Counted from the stretch's first letter, positions 19,206 to 27,182 are shown. The stretch: DNA of 37,392 bases from GCA-002701945 sp964442015 (GCA_964442015.1 CAYTYA010000011.1:1-37392); one strand, 5' to 3'. Notes: generated by a model from the sequence alone, not told the origin. Translations and numbers: made by a program.

Positions 19206-20451
19206 ATGTATAGCATCTTTGTGAAAACGGATTAAATAATATTTGACTATCTAAAACTTTTTTAACAACCCGGTCAAAGTTACCACTTTTTACTTTTATG
19301 TTCCAGAGCACACCATGATGAATTTCATTTAATCCAGCTATATTAAACCGATCCATAAGAGATTGCTTTTTTTGAATGCCCAACACGTCTTCATTTTGCC
19401 TAACTAAAAATGTGGCGCTATTTTCATTAGGATTATAATCTGATATATATTCTTTATTGCTATTAAACAACTCCCCGCTTTTTTCAATTTCTGCAAGATT
19501 TAAATTGCTTCCTCCAACGATTTCCCAATGAGTCATGCGTTGTATTTGTACAGATATTCCAATTTGATTAAGAGCATTCTGTACGGAGTTTGATTCATTA
19601 TCTGTAATTATCATGTTAACAACCCACTCCACCCCCTTGGCTTTCGAAGTATAATATTGAATGTTATTCGTATTGAATTTATAATCTAGAAAAGAAACAT
19701 TTTTCTTGTTTTTTGATTCAATATAATCTCGCATTGAAATAAATATTTTATCCCCGTTTATGGTTCGTTCTGGATGTGGCATGATAGCCATAACATTGCC
19801 AGATTTGTTTGTAAGCGCAGCAATATTATATATAGATCCGTTTGGGTTTGTAGGAAAATCATTAATAATATTTCCACTAGGGTCGCAATATCGAAAGGGC
19901 ACTTGATTATTGTTTATTAATATAGTTAATAAATCTTCAGGGATAACAAACCGGCCTTCCGCATGTGCAAGCGGGATATGAATTGTTTCCCCCGCATGAA
20001 ATGATTGTGTATATGCGCTGTTGGCTGGATCAATAGAACACGATAAGTGCGCCCATTCATTATAATATCCTGTACCAAGAACTTCGCCATCAACGATTCG
20101 TTTGTTATTGGACAATGAGGAAGAAAGTGAATAGTTTTTTACACCAGGAACCAACCCCGATTCAACCAAAATTTGTGCACCATTGCATATTCCAAGTATG
20201 GGCTTCCCCTTTTCTGATTCTTTTTTTATAATATTAATAATAGGGTCTAGCGAGGCAATTGCGCCTGACCTGGACCTGTCTTCATATGAAAAACCACCCA
20301 CAATAATAAAACCAGAAAAACGGCTGAGCGTATCATGGTTTTCATTCCATAAAAATTCAACAGGGTTTAACCCTGCGCGCTCACAAGCCATAAACGTTTC
20401 ACGTTCTGTATTTGACCCTGGGAACTGTACTATAGCTATATCAAGACCCAC
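19198..20451 (-). CDS. purQ: FGAM synthase glutaminase PurQ fused to two PurS-like domains
   Basis: A 417-residue protein, against about 225 for ordinary PurQ. Residues 1-255 are the class I glutaminase that feeds ammonia to PurL: AIVQFPGSNTE, nucleophile Cys89 in GICNGAQ, His226/Glu228 in MPHPER. Residues about 268-417 are additional. The last ~75 align by eye with PurS: V-L-x-x-Q near the front, then L-N-E-I-H, the strand LWNIKV, an amphipathic helix DRVVKKVLDSQIL and the end YTYE. The preceding ~65 residues (VNMIITDNE, SVQNALNQIG, IQRMTHWEI) resemble a second PurS unit. This would supply the PurS that small-type PurL needs. The start is GTG, overlapping purM by one base. Confidence 0.88.
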   Translation of the reverse strand: MGLDIAIVQFPGSNTERETFMACERAGLNPVEFLWNENHDTLSRFSGFIIVGGFSYEDRSRSGAIASLDPIINIIKKESEKGKPILGICNGAQILVESGLVPGVKNYSLSSSLSNNKRIVDGEVLGTGYYNEWAHLSCSIDPANSAYTQSFHAGETIHIPLAHAEGRFVIPEDLLTILINNNQVPFRYCDPSGNIINDFPTNPNGSIYNIAALTNKSGNVMAIMPHPERTINGDKIFISMRDYIESKNKKNVSFLDYKFNTNNIQYYTSKAKGVEWVVNMIITDNESNSVQNALNQIGISVQIQRMTHWEIVGGSNLNLAEIEKSGELFNSNKEYISDYNPNENSATFLVRQNEDVLGIQKKQSLMDRFNIAGLNEIHHGVLWNIKVKSGNFDRVVKKVLDSQILFNPFSQRCYTYE

Positions 20452-21482
20452 TATATTAGTTTAACGCCCCCCATCCCCTCTTCAACTTTTCCTATTTCTA
20501 TTACATTAATTAAATTTTTGATGGGCCCAACTTGATTTTTAGAAGCTATAACTATCATGCCTATACCCATATTAAACGTACGGAACATTTCATGCTCATC
20601 TATATTACCGATAGATTGTATACAATTGAAAACAGGAAGAATATCCCAACTTCCTTTAGAAATAGTTGCTGTGCAGTTTTTCGGTAAAATACGAGGAATG
20701 TTTTCTACAAGACCCCCGCCGGTAATATGGGCCATACCATTAATAGCAATGTTGTTATCTAATAATGTAAAAATATCATTTGTATAATTTATATGTGGCT
20801 CCAAAAGCGTTAGACCAACGGAGCTTGATAAGCCACTTGGGGTATCATTTATATCATAATTTCCAATATCAAAAAATATCTTTCTTGCTAATGAATATCC
20901 GTTTGTGTGTATCCCGCTAGATGGTACCCCTAAAATAATATCACCCGGCAAAATTGACTCTCCACTAATAATTTTATTTTTTTCTACAACACCTGTGATA
21001 ACCCCAACTAAATCATGTTCACCTGGTAAATAGGTATCAGGCATTTCAGCGGTTTCTCCACCAACCAACGAAACATTAGTATCCTTACACGCTTTAACCA
21101 TACCAGCAATAATCTCCTTTATAATGGAAGGGCTTAGCTTGTCATTGGCGATATAATCAAGAAAGGTGATTGGTCTTGCACCCATAACAAGGATATCATT
21201 GGCAGCTGCACTTAATAGATCTATGCCAATAGTGTCATATTTTTTCAACTTCCTTGCAATTATTGTTTTTGTTCCAACACCATCAATGCTTTGTACCAAG
21301 ACAGGATTATCATATTCTTTTATAATAGATTTTAAATCATATAGCGCCCCAAACCCACCCAAGCCTATTAGAACATTATTTGAAAAAGTTGACTTAACAC
21401 TATCCTTAATTAGATCTACAGCTTCGTTACCAGCGCTAATATCAACTCCAGCTAGCTTGTAATCAACTTTGTTCTTTTTCAC
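20451..21482 (-). CDS. purM: Phosphoribosylformylglycinamidine cyclo-ligase (AIR synthetase)
   Basis: A 343-residue PurM/ThiL-type ATP-dependent enzyme closing the imidazole ring. It shows DYKLAGVDISAGNEAV, GLGGFGALYDL, VQSIDGVGTKT, the metal/ATP segment TIGIDLLSAAANDILVMGA given here as DLLSAAANDI, GGETAEMPDTY, and GMAHITGGGLVENIPRILP. Length is normal. The GTG start overlaps the thioesterase TGA by four bases; the stop TAG shares a base with the following GTG. Confidence 0.96.
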   Translation of the reverse strand: MKKNKVDYKLAGVDISAGNEAVDLIKDSVKSTFSNNVLIGLGGFGALYDLKSIIKEYDNPVLVQSIDGVGTKTIIARKLKKYDTIGIDLLSAAANDILVMGARPITFLDYIANDKLSPSIIKEIIAGMVKACKDTNVSLVGGETAEMPDTYLPGEHDLVGVITGVVEKNKIISGESILPGDIILGVPSSGIHTNGYSLARKIFFDIGNYDINDTPSGLSSSVGLTLLEPHINYTNDIFTLLDNNIAINGMAHITGGGLVENIPRILPKNCTATISKGSWDILPVFNCIQSIGNIDEHEMFRTFNMGIGMIVIASKNQVGPIKNLINVIEIGKVEEGMGGVKLI

Positions 21483-21967
21483 GATGATTTTTTATCGCTC
21501 CATAAATAAGATCCGGTTCCTATAGCGATACATTCTTTATCATCGTTAAACATTTTCATTCTACAAACCGTAACCCTTTTTCCTGCTCGCGCGACTTTTC
21601 CTGTTGCGGTAAATCTGCTACCACGTCCTGGTAATAAATAATCAGTTCGTAAGTCAATTGTCCCCATATGGCTAATTCTGTTTTTGAGATATTCTGCGGT
21701 TAGATTTTTTTCATTAGATATGAAATGGGCTACAGCTACCAAGCTACCAATAGAATCAAGGACCGCAGCCGTCACTCCACCATGCAACGATTGTTGAATA
21801 ACATTTCCTACAAGTTCGTTTTTCCATTTTAATTCTAGTTCAACATCTGGATAGTCAAATTTTGCAACTTTAACCCCAAGCAGTTGTAGGTGCGGAACCT
21901 CATTTATAAATCGTTCTTTAATGATTTTAAATATAATTTTTTTTGTGATTGAATTTTTTAATGTCAT
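21479..21967 (-). CDS. PaaI-like hotdog-fold thioesterase within the purine operon
   Basis: A 162-residue hotdog-fold protein of the PaaI/4HBT thioesterase group, which hydrolyses acyl-CoA or similar thioesters. The fold core is visible as QSLHGGVTAAVLDSIGSLVA (HGG motif starting the long helix), followed by IDLRTDYLLPGRG and RVTVCRMKMFNDDKECIAIG strands. It is locked into the purine operon by ATGA-type four-base overlaps with purL upstream and purM downstream, so it is co-translated with FGAM and AIR synthesis. No purine step requires such an enzyme. Its true substrate is unknown; detoxification of an acyl thioester or a metabolite-repair role is speculation. Confidence 0.88.
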   Translation of the reverse strand: MTLKNSITKKIIFKIIKERFINEVPHLQLLGVKVAKFDYPDVELELKWKNELVGNVIQQSLHGGVTAAVLDSIGSLVAVAHFISNEKNLTAEYLKNRISHMGTIDLRTDYLLPGRGSRFTATGKVARAGKRVTVCRMKMFNDDKECIAIGTGSYLWSDKKSS

Positions 21968-24303
21968 TTAATTTGATTTCTTAGAGATTTTTCCCAGCCA
22001 TCTTTTGCTTTTGAAATAGGCATATGAATTACTTTTCCAAAAACCATTGCTTTATGATCGGTAGTTTTTCCAATTTCTTCATAATGTATTTCATATGATG
22101 ATAAAGTAGCTGTAATCGCCTGTAAATTCTCCTTTTCAACTTCTATAACAAATCCACCTGTTTCGCTAAAAAGCCAGACATCAGCGCGAAGAGAGCTTTC
22201 AACATTAACTTCAAACCCTATTTCATTTTGAAATGACATTTCTGAAAGCGCAACAGCAACGCCCCCATCACTAATATCGTGAGCAGAAAGAATTAATTGA
22301 TAATCTATTAAATCAGTTAATGCCCAAATTTCAGATTCTACACCTTTAAGATTTGGTTTTGGTAAATTTTTACCTAAGAAATTGAATAAAGAATAATACA
22401 GGCTACCTCCAAGCTCATTTTTTCTTTCGCCTATAAGTATAATTACTGACCCCTTTTTCTTAAACCCCATTGTAATTGCTTTATCTACATCTGACAACCT
22501 TCCCAAACAACTTACAATTGGGCTAGGGGGAATTGCCCCAACCGCCGATTCATTGTAAAAGCTTACATTTCCAGCAATAATTGGCACAGAATGATCTGGA
22601 TCATGTTTCAGGTGGATTCCTTTGCATGCATCTGCAACGCCTTTTGTAGATTCTGCAAACTGCCACATTTGCTCAGGTTTTTCTGGATTCCCAAAACAAA
22701 GACAATCCGTCATAGCGTGTGGTGTAGCGCCTGCGGTAGCAACATTTCTCATTGACTCGACAACGGAATTTACCCCACACCAATAAGGACTGATTTTTCC
22801 ATATAGGGGATTATGATCCGTAGAGTGTGCAAGGCCAATTTTTCTAATTTCTTCTGGGTACTGGCTGCTATTAAATGGGGCAAGCACACCTGCATCAGAC
22901 TCACCTGCCTCTACAATAGTTCTGCCCTGCACCTGTTTATCATAGGTTTCATAGACGCTTGATCTAGAGCATATATTTTCGTGAGATAGAAGTTTCTCTA
23001 AAATCTGATTATAATCTTTTGGTTCTTGGAGGTCAGGTTCACTGTGGCTTAACTCAGGTATTTTAATTTGACGATCATAGTTAAAGCCTTTTGTTATCAT
23101 TTCTGCGGGTGCGTTCACAATTTCATCATTGCCAGCATGTACTATATATTGTTTGTTATTATGTACTTTTCCCACCACAGAAGCTCGGGCAAGATTAGAA
23201 ACACTTGGTAAGTCAAATGTGTTGTTGTAGTGATCTAATATTATATCAGTAATATCGGGGTGACAAACCCACATAAACCTTTCTTGGGTTTCAGAGCACA
23301 GAACCACAGATGGGTGTAAACCCTCCATGCCAACATGCACATTATCTAGCCAAATTTCTGCTCCATAACCAGATGTGTCAGCAAGCTCAACGCTTGCACA
23401 AGCAACCCCTCCTGCACCTAAATCTTTGAAACCAACCTTGTTTAATAAGTTTTTTTCTTTAATTATTTTAAATAGTGCATATGTGGATTTTAGAATATGT
23501 CTTTCTAAAAAAGCATTTGGCTCTTGCACCGCCCCCTTGTTTTGATCTTCCTTCCCCTCTTCCAGCTCAAGTGATGCGAAACTTGCACCGCCAAATCCGC
23601 TGTTATCAGTTGCTTTTCCCACAAGAATCAGATCATAACCATCGGCATTTTCAGGGGCATATGAGTGAAATATTTCATCCTCACGCACCACGCCAAGCGT
23701 AACGAGCGTGACCAGACAATTATCATTATAGCTTTCATTATAATATATGTCTCCTCCAATATTTGGAACCCCTAAAGGATTAGCGTAACCACCTATCCCA
23801 GCAACAACACCATCATGAATCCATTTTGTTTTGTTCGATTGGATATTACCAAAACGAAAACTATCAGTGCAGGCAATAACTTTTGCACCCATACAACAAA
23901 CATCTCTAACGTTCCCCCCCACTCCAGTAGCTGCGCCTTCATATGGTACAATTTGCGATGGATGATTATGAGATTCATGGCTCATAACAATACACCAACG
24001 CTTGCCATTATTGTCTTGAGCGATGGAAACAACGCCGGCATCTTCTTTGGCACCCAGAACAACATCAGGACCTTCAGTAATAAATTGTTTAAGATGGTTT
24101 CTGCTGCTTTTATAGGAACAGTGTTCAGACCCCTCTATTGAAAACAACACACACTCAGCAAGAGAAGGCGGCCTTCCTAAGAAGTCGTTTTGAATCATTT
24201 TAATTTCACTAGGCAGTAAAGGGATATTATTTTTTTGTAAAATATCTACGATTTCAGAATCTGTTTTCCCGTTAAAATCAATTATTTCTTTTGTAAAAGA
24301 CAC
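21964..24303 (-). CDS. purL: Phosphoribosylformylglycinamidine synthase II (small-type PurL)
   Basis: A 779-residue ATP-dependent synthetase subunit making FGAM. It is the small form, without built-in PurS-like and glutaminase domains, so it requires PurQ and PurS. Landmarks are SEHCSYKSSR, GAKEDAGVVSI, SHESHNHPSQIVPYEGAATG, CCMGAKVIACTD, GGDIYYNESY and, in the second half, GESDAGVLAPF and LSAHDISDGGVAVALSEM. The start is GTG, five bases after the purA stop; the stop overlaps the thioesterase ATG. The downstream PurQ-PurS fusion supplies its partners. Confidence 0.96.
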   Translation of the reverse strand: MSFTKEIIDFNGKTDSEIVDILQKNNIPLLPSEIKMIQNDFLGRPPSLAECVLFSIEGSEHCSYKSSRNHLKQFITEGPDVVLGAKEDAGVVSIAQDNNGKRWCIVMSHESHNHPSQIVPYEGAATGVGGNVRDVCCMGAKVIACTDSFRFGNIQSNKTKWIHDGVVAGIGGYANPLGVPNIGGDIYYNESYNDNCLVTLVTLGVVREDEIFHSYAPENADGYDLILVGKATDNSGFGGASFASLELEEGKEDQNKGAVQEPNAFLERHILKSTYALFKIIKEKNLLNKVGFKDLGAGGVACASVELADTSGYGAEIWLDNVHVGMEGLHPSVVLCSETQERFMWVCHPDITDIILDHYNNTFDLPSVSNLARASVVGKVHNNKQYIVHAGNDEIVNAPAEMITKGFNYDRQIKIPELSHSEPDLQEPKDYNQILEKLLSHENICSRSSVYETYDKQVQGRTIVEAGESDAGVLAPFNSSQYPEEIRKIGLAHSTDHNPLYGKISPYWCGVNSVVESMRNVATAGATPHAMTDCLCFGNPEKPEQMWQFAESTKGVADACKGIHLKHDPDHSVPIIAGNVSFYNESAVGAIPPSPIVSCLGRLSDVDKAITMGFKKKGSVIILIGERKNELGGSLYYSLFNFLGKNLPKPNLKGVESEIWALTDLIDYQLILSAHDISDGGVAVALSEMSFQNEIGFEVNVESSLRADVWLFSETGGFVIEVEKENLQAITATLSSYEIHYEEIGKTTDHKAMVFGKVIHMPISKAKDGWEKSLRNQIK

Positions 24304-24308
24304 TAAGT

Positions 24309-25601
24309 TTATCTAATAATTGTTTGATGTCTCTCGGGTCCAACAGATATTATTGAAACCCTACAATTAACTTCATTTTCAATAAAATTAATGTAATCTC
24401 TAAGCGCTTGTGGAAGAGCCTTGTAGCCCTCCTTAATCATATTATCAGTTAAATCACCCCACCCAGAAAGCTTTTTATATATGGGTTTAGCAACACGAAA
24501 TTTTTGCAAACTTGCCGGCATTTCCGATTCTTTTGTTCCATTTATTTCATATGCCGTACAAACTGGAATATCTTTAGTATTACATAGAATATCTAATTTA
24601 GTTAAAGCGATTTCCGTTAAACCATTTACACGAACAGCCTGTCTAACCTGCACAAGATCTAACCACCCTACGCGCCTGGGGCGGCCTGTTGTAGTTCCAT
24701 ACTCTCCACCCCTTTCTCTAAGCTCTGCTGCCTCATCACCATGAACTTCTGATGGGAGCGGTCCTTCACCGACTCTACTAAGATACGCTTTTGTTACTCC
24801 AATTATTCTATGAATATCTCTATAGCTTACACCAGTGCCAGTAGAAATGCTTCCTGCAATTGTATTGCTTGAAGTAGTATATGGATAAATACCATGATCC
24901 ACATCAAGGGAAATGCCCTGAGCCCCTTCAAACAATATAGTTTTATTATTATTATAGGCCTCATAAAGCTCTAATGAAACATCTGATATATATGAAGACA
25001 AGTGTGTCCCCATATCTAAATAATCATCATAAATAGTATCCATATCTAAATCAATTAATTCTCCAGTAATCGACGATAAAAGATTATTAGCAAAAGAATA
25101 TGACTTTTGAAGTTTTTCCATTAATATTTTTGGTTCTAAAATATCTATCATTCTGATACCATTGCGGAACATTTTGTCCCCATAAACTGGTGCAATACCA
25201 CGCTTAGTGCTTCCAGCAGCTAGAGTGTCTTGATAGTCAGATAATGCAGAATCTAATAATTTATGATAAGGCATAATTACATGCGCCCGATCACTAATCA
25301 TTAAATTAGGCACAACACCTTTATCAGTTAAATAGGATATTTCGTCAATTAATGCTGCGGGATCAATAACCACTCCATTGCCAATAACGCTTATGGGTGT
25401 AGGATATAAAACACCTGAAGGTATAAGATGAAGCTTAAAGGTGTTTCCATCAACGATAACTGTGTGACCAGCATTATTGCCACCATGGTATCTTACTACA
25501 TAATCAGATGAACCAGCAAAGAAGTCAGTTATTTTACCCTTACCCTCGTCACCCCATTGGGCTCCTACGATAATTGTAATGGTACCTACGTCAAGAGGCA
25601 T
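24309..25601 (-). CDS. purA: Adenylosuccinate synthetase
   Basis: A 430-residue GTP-dependent enzyme that converts IMP plus aspartate to adenylosuccinate, the first AMP-specific step. The N-terminal GTP/IMP loop is VGAQWGDEGKGKITD (catalytic Asp18). GGNNAGHTV carries the catalytic His. GTTTGRPRRVGWLDLV and the C-terminal ISVGPERHQTI are diagnostic. It is the first gene of the - strand purine operon, transcribed from the 25602-25806 region, and sits five bases before purL. PurA heading the IMP operon is not the E. coli or B. subtilis arrangement. Confidence 0.97.
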   Translation of the reverse strand: MPLDVGTITIIVGAQWGDEGKGKITDFFAGSSDYVVRYHGGNNAGHTVIVDGNTFKLHLIPSGVLYPTPISVIGNGVVIDPAALIDEISYLTDKGVVPNLMISDRAHVIMPYHKLLDSALSDYQDTLAAGSTKRGIAPVYGDKMFRNGIRMIDILEPKILMEKLQKSYSFANNLLSSITGELIDLDMDTIYDDYLDMGTHLSSYISDVSLELYEAYNNNKTILFEGAQGISLDVDHGIYPYTTSSNTIAGSISTGTGVSYRDIHRIIGVTKAYLSRVGEGPLPSEVHGDEAAELRERGGEYGTTTGRPRRVGWLDLVQVRQAVRVNGLTEIALTKLDILCNTKDIPVCTAYEINGTKESEMPASLQKFRVAKPIYKKLSGWGDLTDNMIKEGYKALPQALRDYINFIENEVNCRVSIISVGPERHQTIIR

Positions 25602-25806
25602 GAATCCCAGTGCTGGTTTGGTAAAAGTATGTTATCAAGGTTATTCTATAAAAATAGATTGTGCTATTTTAGTGTGAATAATTAAGAGTATCAATGATAC
25701 AATCAACATAATTAAAATAATAATAAAAATAATCACCGTCGGTAAAACGGTCTGTAAATTATTACAGAGGGTTATGATATGTTGAAGAATTTGTTGTAAA
25801 TTAAAA
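25602..25806. promoter_or_regulatory. Divergent promoter region with three inverted repeats (purA / deiodinase-like gene)
   Basis: A 205-base very AT-rich spacer that must drive the purine operon leftward and the flavoprotein gene rightward. It contains GTATCA-a-TGATAC (25688-25700), ACCGT-n7-ACGGT (25735-25751) and CTGTAA-n4-TTACAG (25752-25767), the last two being adjacent. On the - strand, TTGATT and AATTAT hexamers flank the first repeat at about 17 bases, so it could be an operator inside a purA promoter. No purine riboswitch fold was recognised. Confidence 0.4.
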
Positions 25807-26475
25807 ATGTGTAAAAAACCCATGAGTTTTAAGAAATATAGGAAAAAGAAAGAAAATGATACTGCGCGGGTAGCTCACTCAGAAGCTTTTAAACAGGAGA
25901 TGATAGATCGCAGATCTGTGCGAGAATATTCAGAAAATGTAATATCAGAGAGCATTATAGAAAATATTATACAAGTAGCAGCAAGCGCACCTTCTGGAGC
26001 CAATAAAGAGCCATGGTTTTTTTCAATAATAAAAGATAAAAAGGTAAAACGTAAAATACGAAAAGCTGCAGAAAAGGAAGAAAAATCATTTTATACACAA
26101 AGGGCTCCACAAAGTTGGTTAGATGATCTAAATAAGTTTGGAACAGATTGGAATAAGGAATTTTTAGAAAACGCACCCTATTTGATAGTTGTGTTTAAGC
26201 AAATATATGATCTAAATAATGGTCAAAAATATAAAAATTATTATGTAAACGAATCAGTAGGTATTGCATGTGGCTTTTTATTAGCAGCTATTCATAAAGC
26301 AGGGTTAGTCGCCCTTACACACACCCCTTCACCAATGGGATTTTTAGAGGAAATTTGTAATAGACCAAAAAATGAACGTGCATATTTATTGATCCCTGTC
26401 GGGCTGCCCGCAACTAATGCCCGGGTACCCATATTAAAGAAAAAGACATTTAGTCAATATTGTGAAATAATATAA
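25807..26475 (+). CDS. Iodotyrosine deiodinase-like nitroreductase-family flavoprotein
   Basis: A 222-residue FMN enzyme of the nitroreductase fold, closest by eye to iodotyrosine deiodinase (IYD), which reductively dehalogenates halotyrosines. The FMN-phosphate motif is RRSVR (35-39), followed by SAPSGANKEPW. The halotyrosine lid triad is conserved: Glu92, Tyr96 and Lys117 align with human Glu157, Tyr161 and Lys182 at a constant offset of 65 taken from the RRSVR motif. The second half has NESVGIACGFLLAAIHKAGL and PVGLPATNARVP as in IYD. There is no membrane segment. The second Met (position 6) is an alternative start. The ArsC-like selenoprotein gene follows after 15 bases. A nitroreductase with another substrate cannot be excluded. 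Confidence 0.85.
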   Translation: MCKKPMSFKKYRKKKENDTARVAHSEAFKQEMIDRRSVREYSENVISESIIENIIQVAASAPSGANKEPWFFSIIKDKKVKRKIRKAAEKEEKSFYTQRAPQSWLDDLNKFGTDWNKEFLENAPYLIVVFKQIYDLNNGQKYKNYYVNESVGIACGFLLAAIHKAGLVALTHTPSPMGFLEEICNRPKNERAYLLIPVGLPATNARVPILKKKTFSQYCEII

Positions 26476-26478
26476 AAT

Positions 26479-26484
26479 GAGGTG
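26479..26484 (+). promoter_or_regulatory. Ribosome binding site fixing the start of the ArsC-like selenoprotein
   Basis: GAGGTG lies six bases before the ATG at 26491. A recognisable Shine-Dalgarno sequence here supports translation starting upstream of the in-frame TGA rather than at the TTG at 26548, which has no such site. Confidence 0.6.
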
Positions 26485-26490
26485 TATAGT

Positions 26491-26838
26491 ATGTGTATGA
26501 CAGTGTACCACAACAATCGATGAAGTAAAAGCAGGGCGGTAGTCCAGTTGTTGCGTGGCAACAATGTTGAATTTACGATTGTTGAATACCTTAAAGAACC
26601 ACTGAGCATTCAAACATTAGGTAATATATGTAATATATTGGGTGTAAATCCAGCGAGTATAGTTAGGGTTAATGATAAGAATTATAAAGAATTAAAATTG
26701 GACCTTAAAAAGCTAAAAAATCACCAAATATTGGAATTAATTGCAAAAAACCCAAAAATACTTGAAAGACCCATAATCATTAAAAATAACACTGGTGTAA
26801 TAGGCAGACCGCCTGAAAACGTAGAAAACCTGTTTTAA
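26491..26838 (+). CDS. ArsC/YfgD-family thioredoxin-fold protein with selenocysteine (in-frame TGA) at the catalytic position
   Basis: Read through the TGA at 26521-26523, this is a 115-residue protein of normal ArsC-family length. The active-site stretch is VYHNNR-U-SKSRAVVQLL, matching the family YHNPxCSKSR with Sec11 in place of the nucleophilic Cys (Cys12 in plasmid R773 ArsC). The three oxyanion-site arginines are at Arg59 (IVRVND), Arg93 (LERPII) and Arg106 (GRPPE). They correspond to Arg60, Arg94 and Arg107 with the same offset of one. A hairpin at 26547-26565 fits bacterial SECIS rules. TGA is an ordinary stop elsewhere in the window. The protein may be an arsenate reductase or a related redox enzyme. 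It is probably co-transcribed with the deiodinase-like gene. Confidence 0.85.
26521..26565 (+). promoter_or_regulatory. Candidate bacterial SECIS element (UGA plus downstream hairpin)
   Basis: After the UGA (26521-26523), GTTGTTGC (26547-26554) pairs with GCAACAAT (26558-26565). This gives an eight-pair stem (one G-U) and a GUG loop. The loop begins 31 bases after the UGA and has G first. As I recall the bacterial SECIS consensus, it asks for a 3-14-base loop with G in the first two positions, 16-37 bases from UGA. An alternative smaller fold (GGG 26534-26536 with TCC 26543-26545, loop CGGTAG) places a GG in the loop but has a weaker stem. Confidence 0.6.
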
Positions 26839-27182
26839 GCCCTTATTTATTAAATTTTGTATTATTTTTCATACCACAGTAGATAATTACAATACTATTT
26901 TATACATTACAGATATCATACATTGCTTTTCATCAGAACCATTCTGTAATATGATATTGCTATATATTTTACAGATCAAATATTACACAACTATATATTT
27001 ACCGACGTATAACCTATAATTTATAATGATTGTAATTATTAGAATTTGAGATATTTTTATGATATATTACAGGCCTAATGCTTTTTATTTTATATTTTCT
27101 ACATCATTTTAATATTTATTACAATGATGAAATTATTTAAAACAGTTCTTTGCAATTAATACTATTTTCACATAAATTTGCT

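Noticed and set aside
25641..25823. A 60-codon hydrophobic frame on the - strand upstream of purA.
   Set aside because: It lies in the AT-rich divergent promoter region, overlaps the start of the flavoprotein gene, has no ribosome binding site and reads as random Ile/Leu-rich translation.
26521..26523. TGA read as tryptophan or glycine by an altered genetic code.
   Set aside because: TGA ends at least eight genes in this window in overlapping operons, and the site aligns with Cys, not Trp or Gly.
26529..26565. A tRNA-like look to the GC-richer stretch after the TGA.
   Set aside because: Only one hairpin forms; there is no cloverleaf, T-loop sequence or acceptor stem.
26548..26838. A TTG-started 96-codon protein as the real ArsC-like gene.
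   Set aside because: It would lack the active-site loop and first strand, while homology continues upstream through the TGA to an ATG with a good Shine-Dalgarno sequence.
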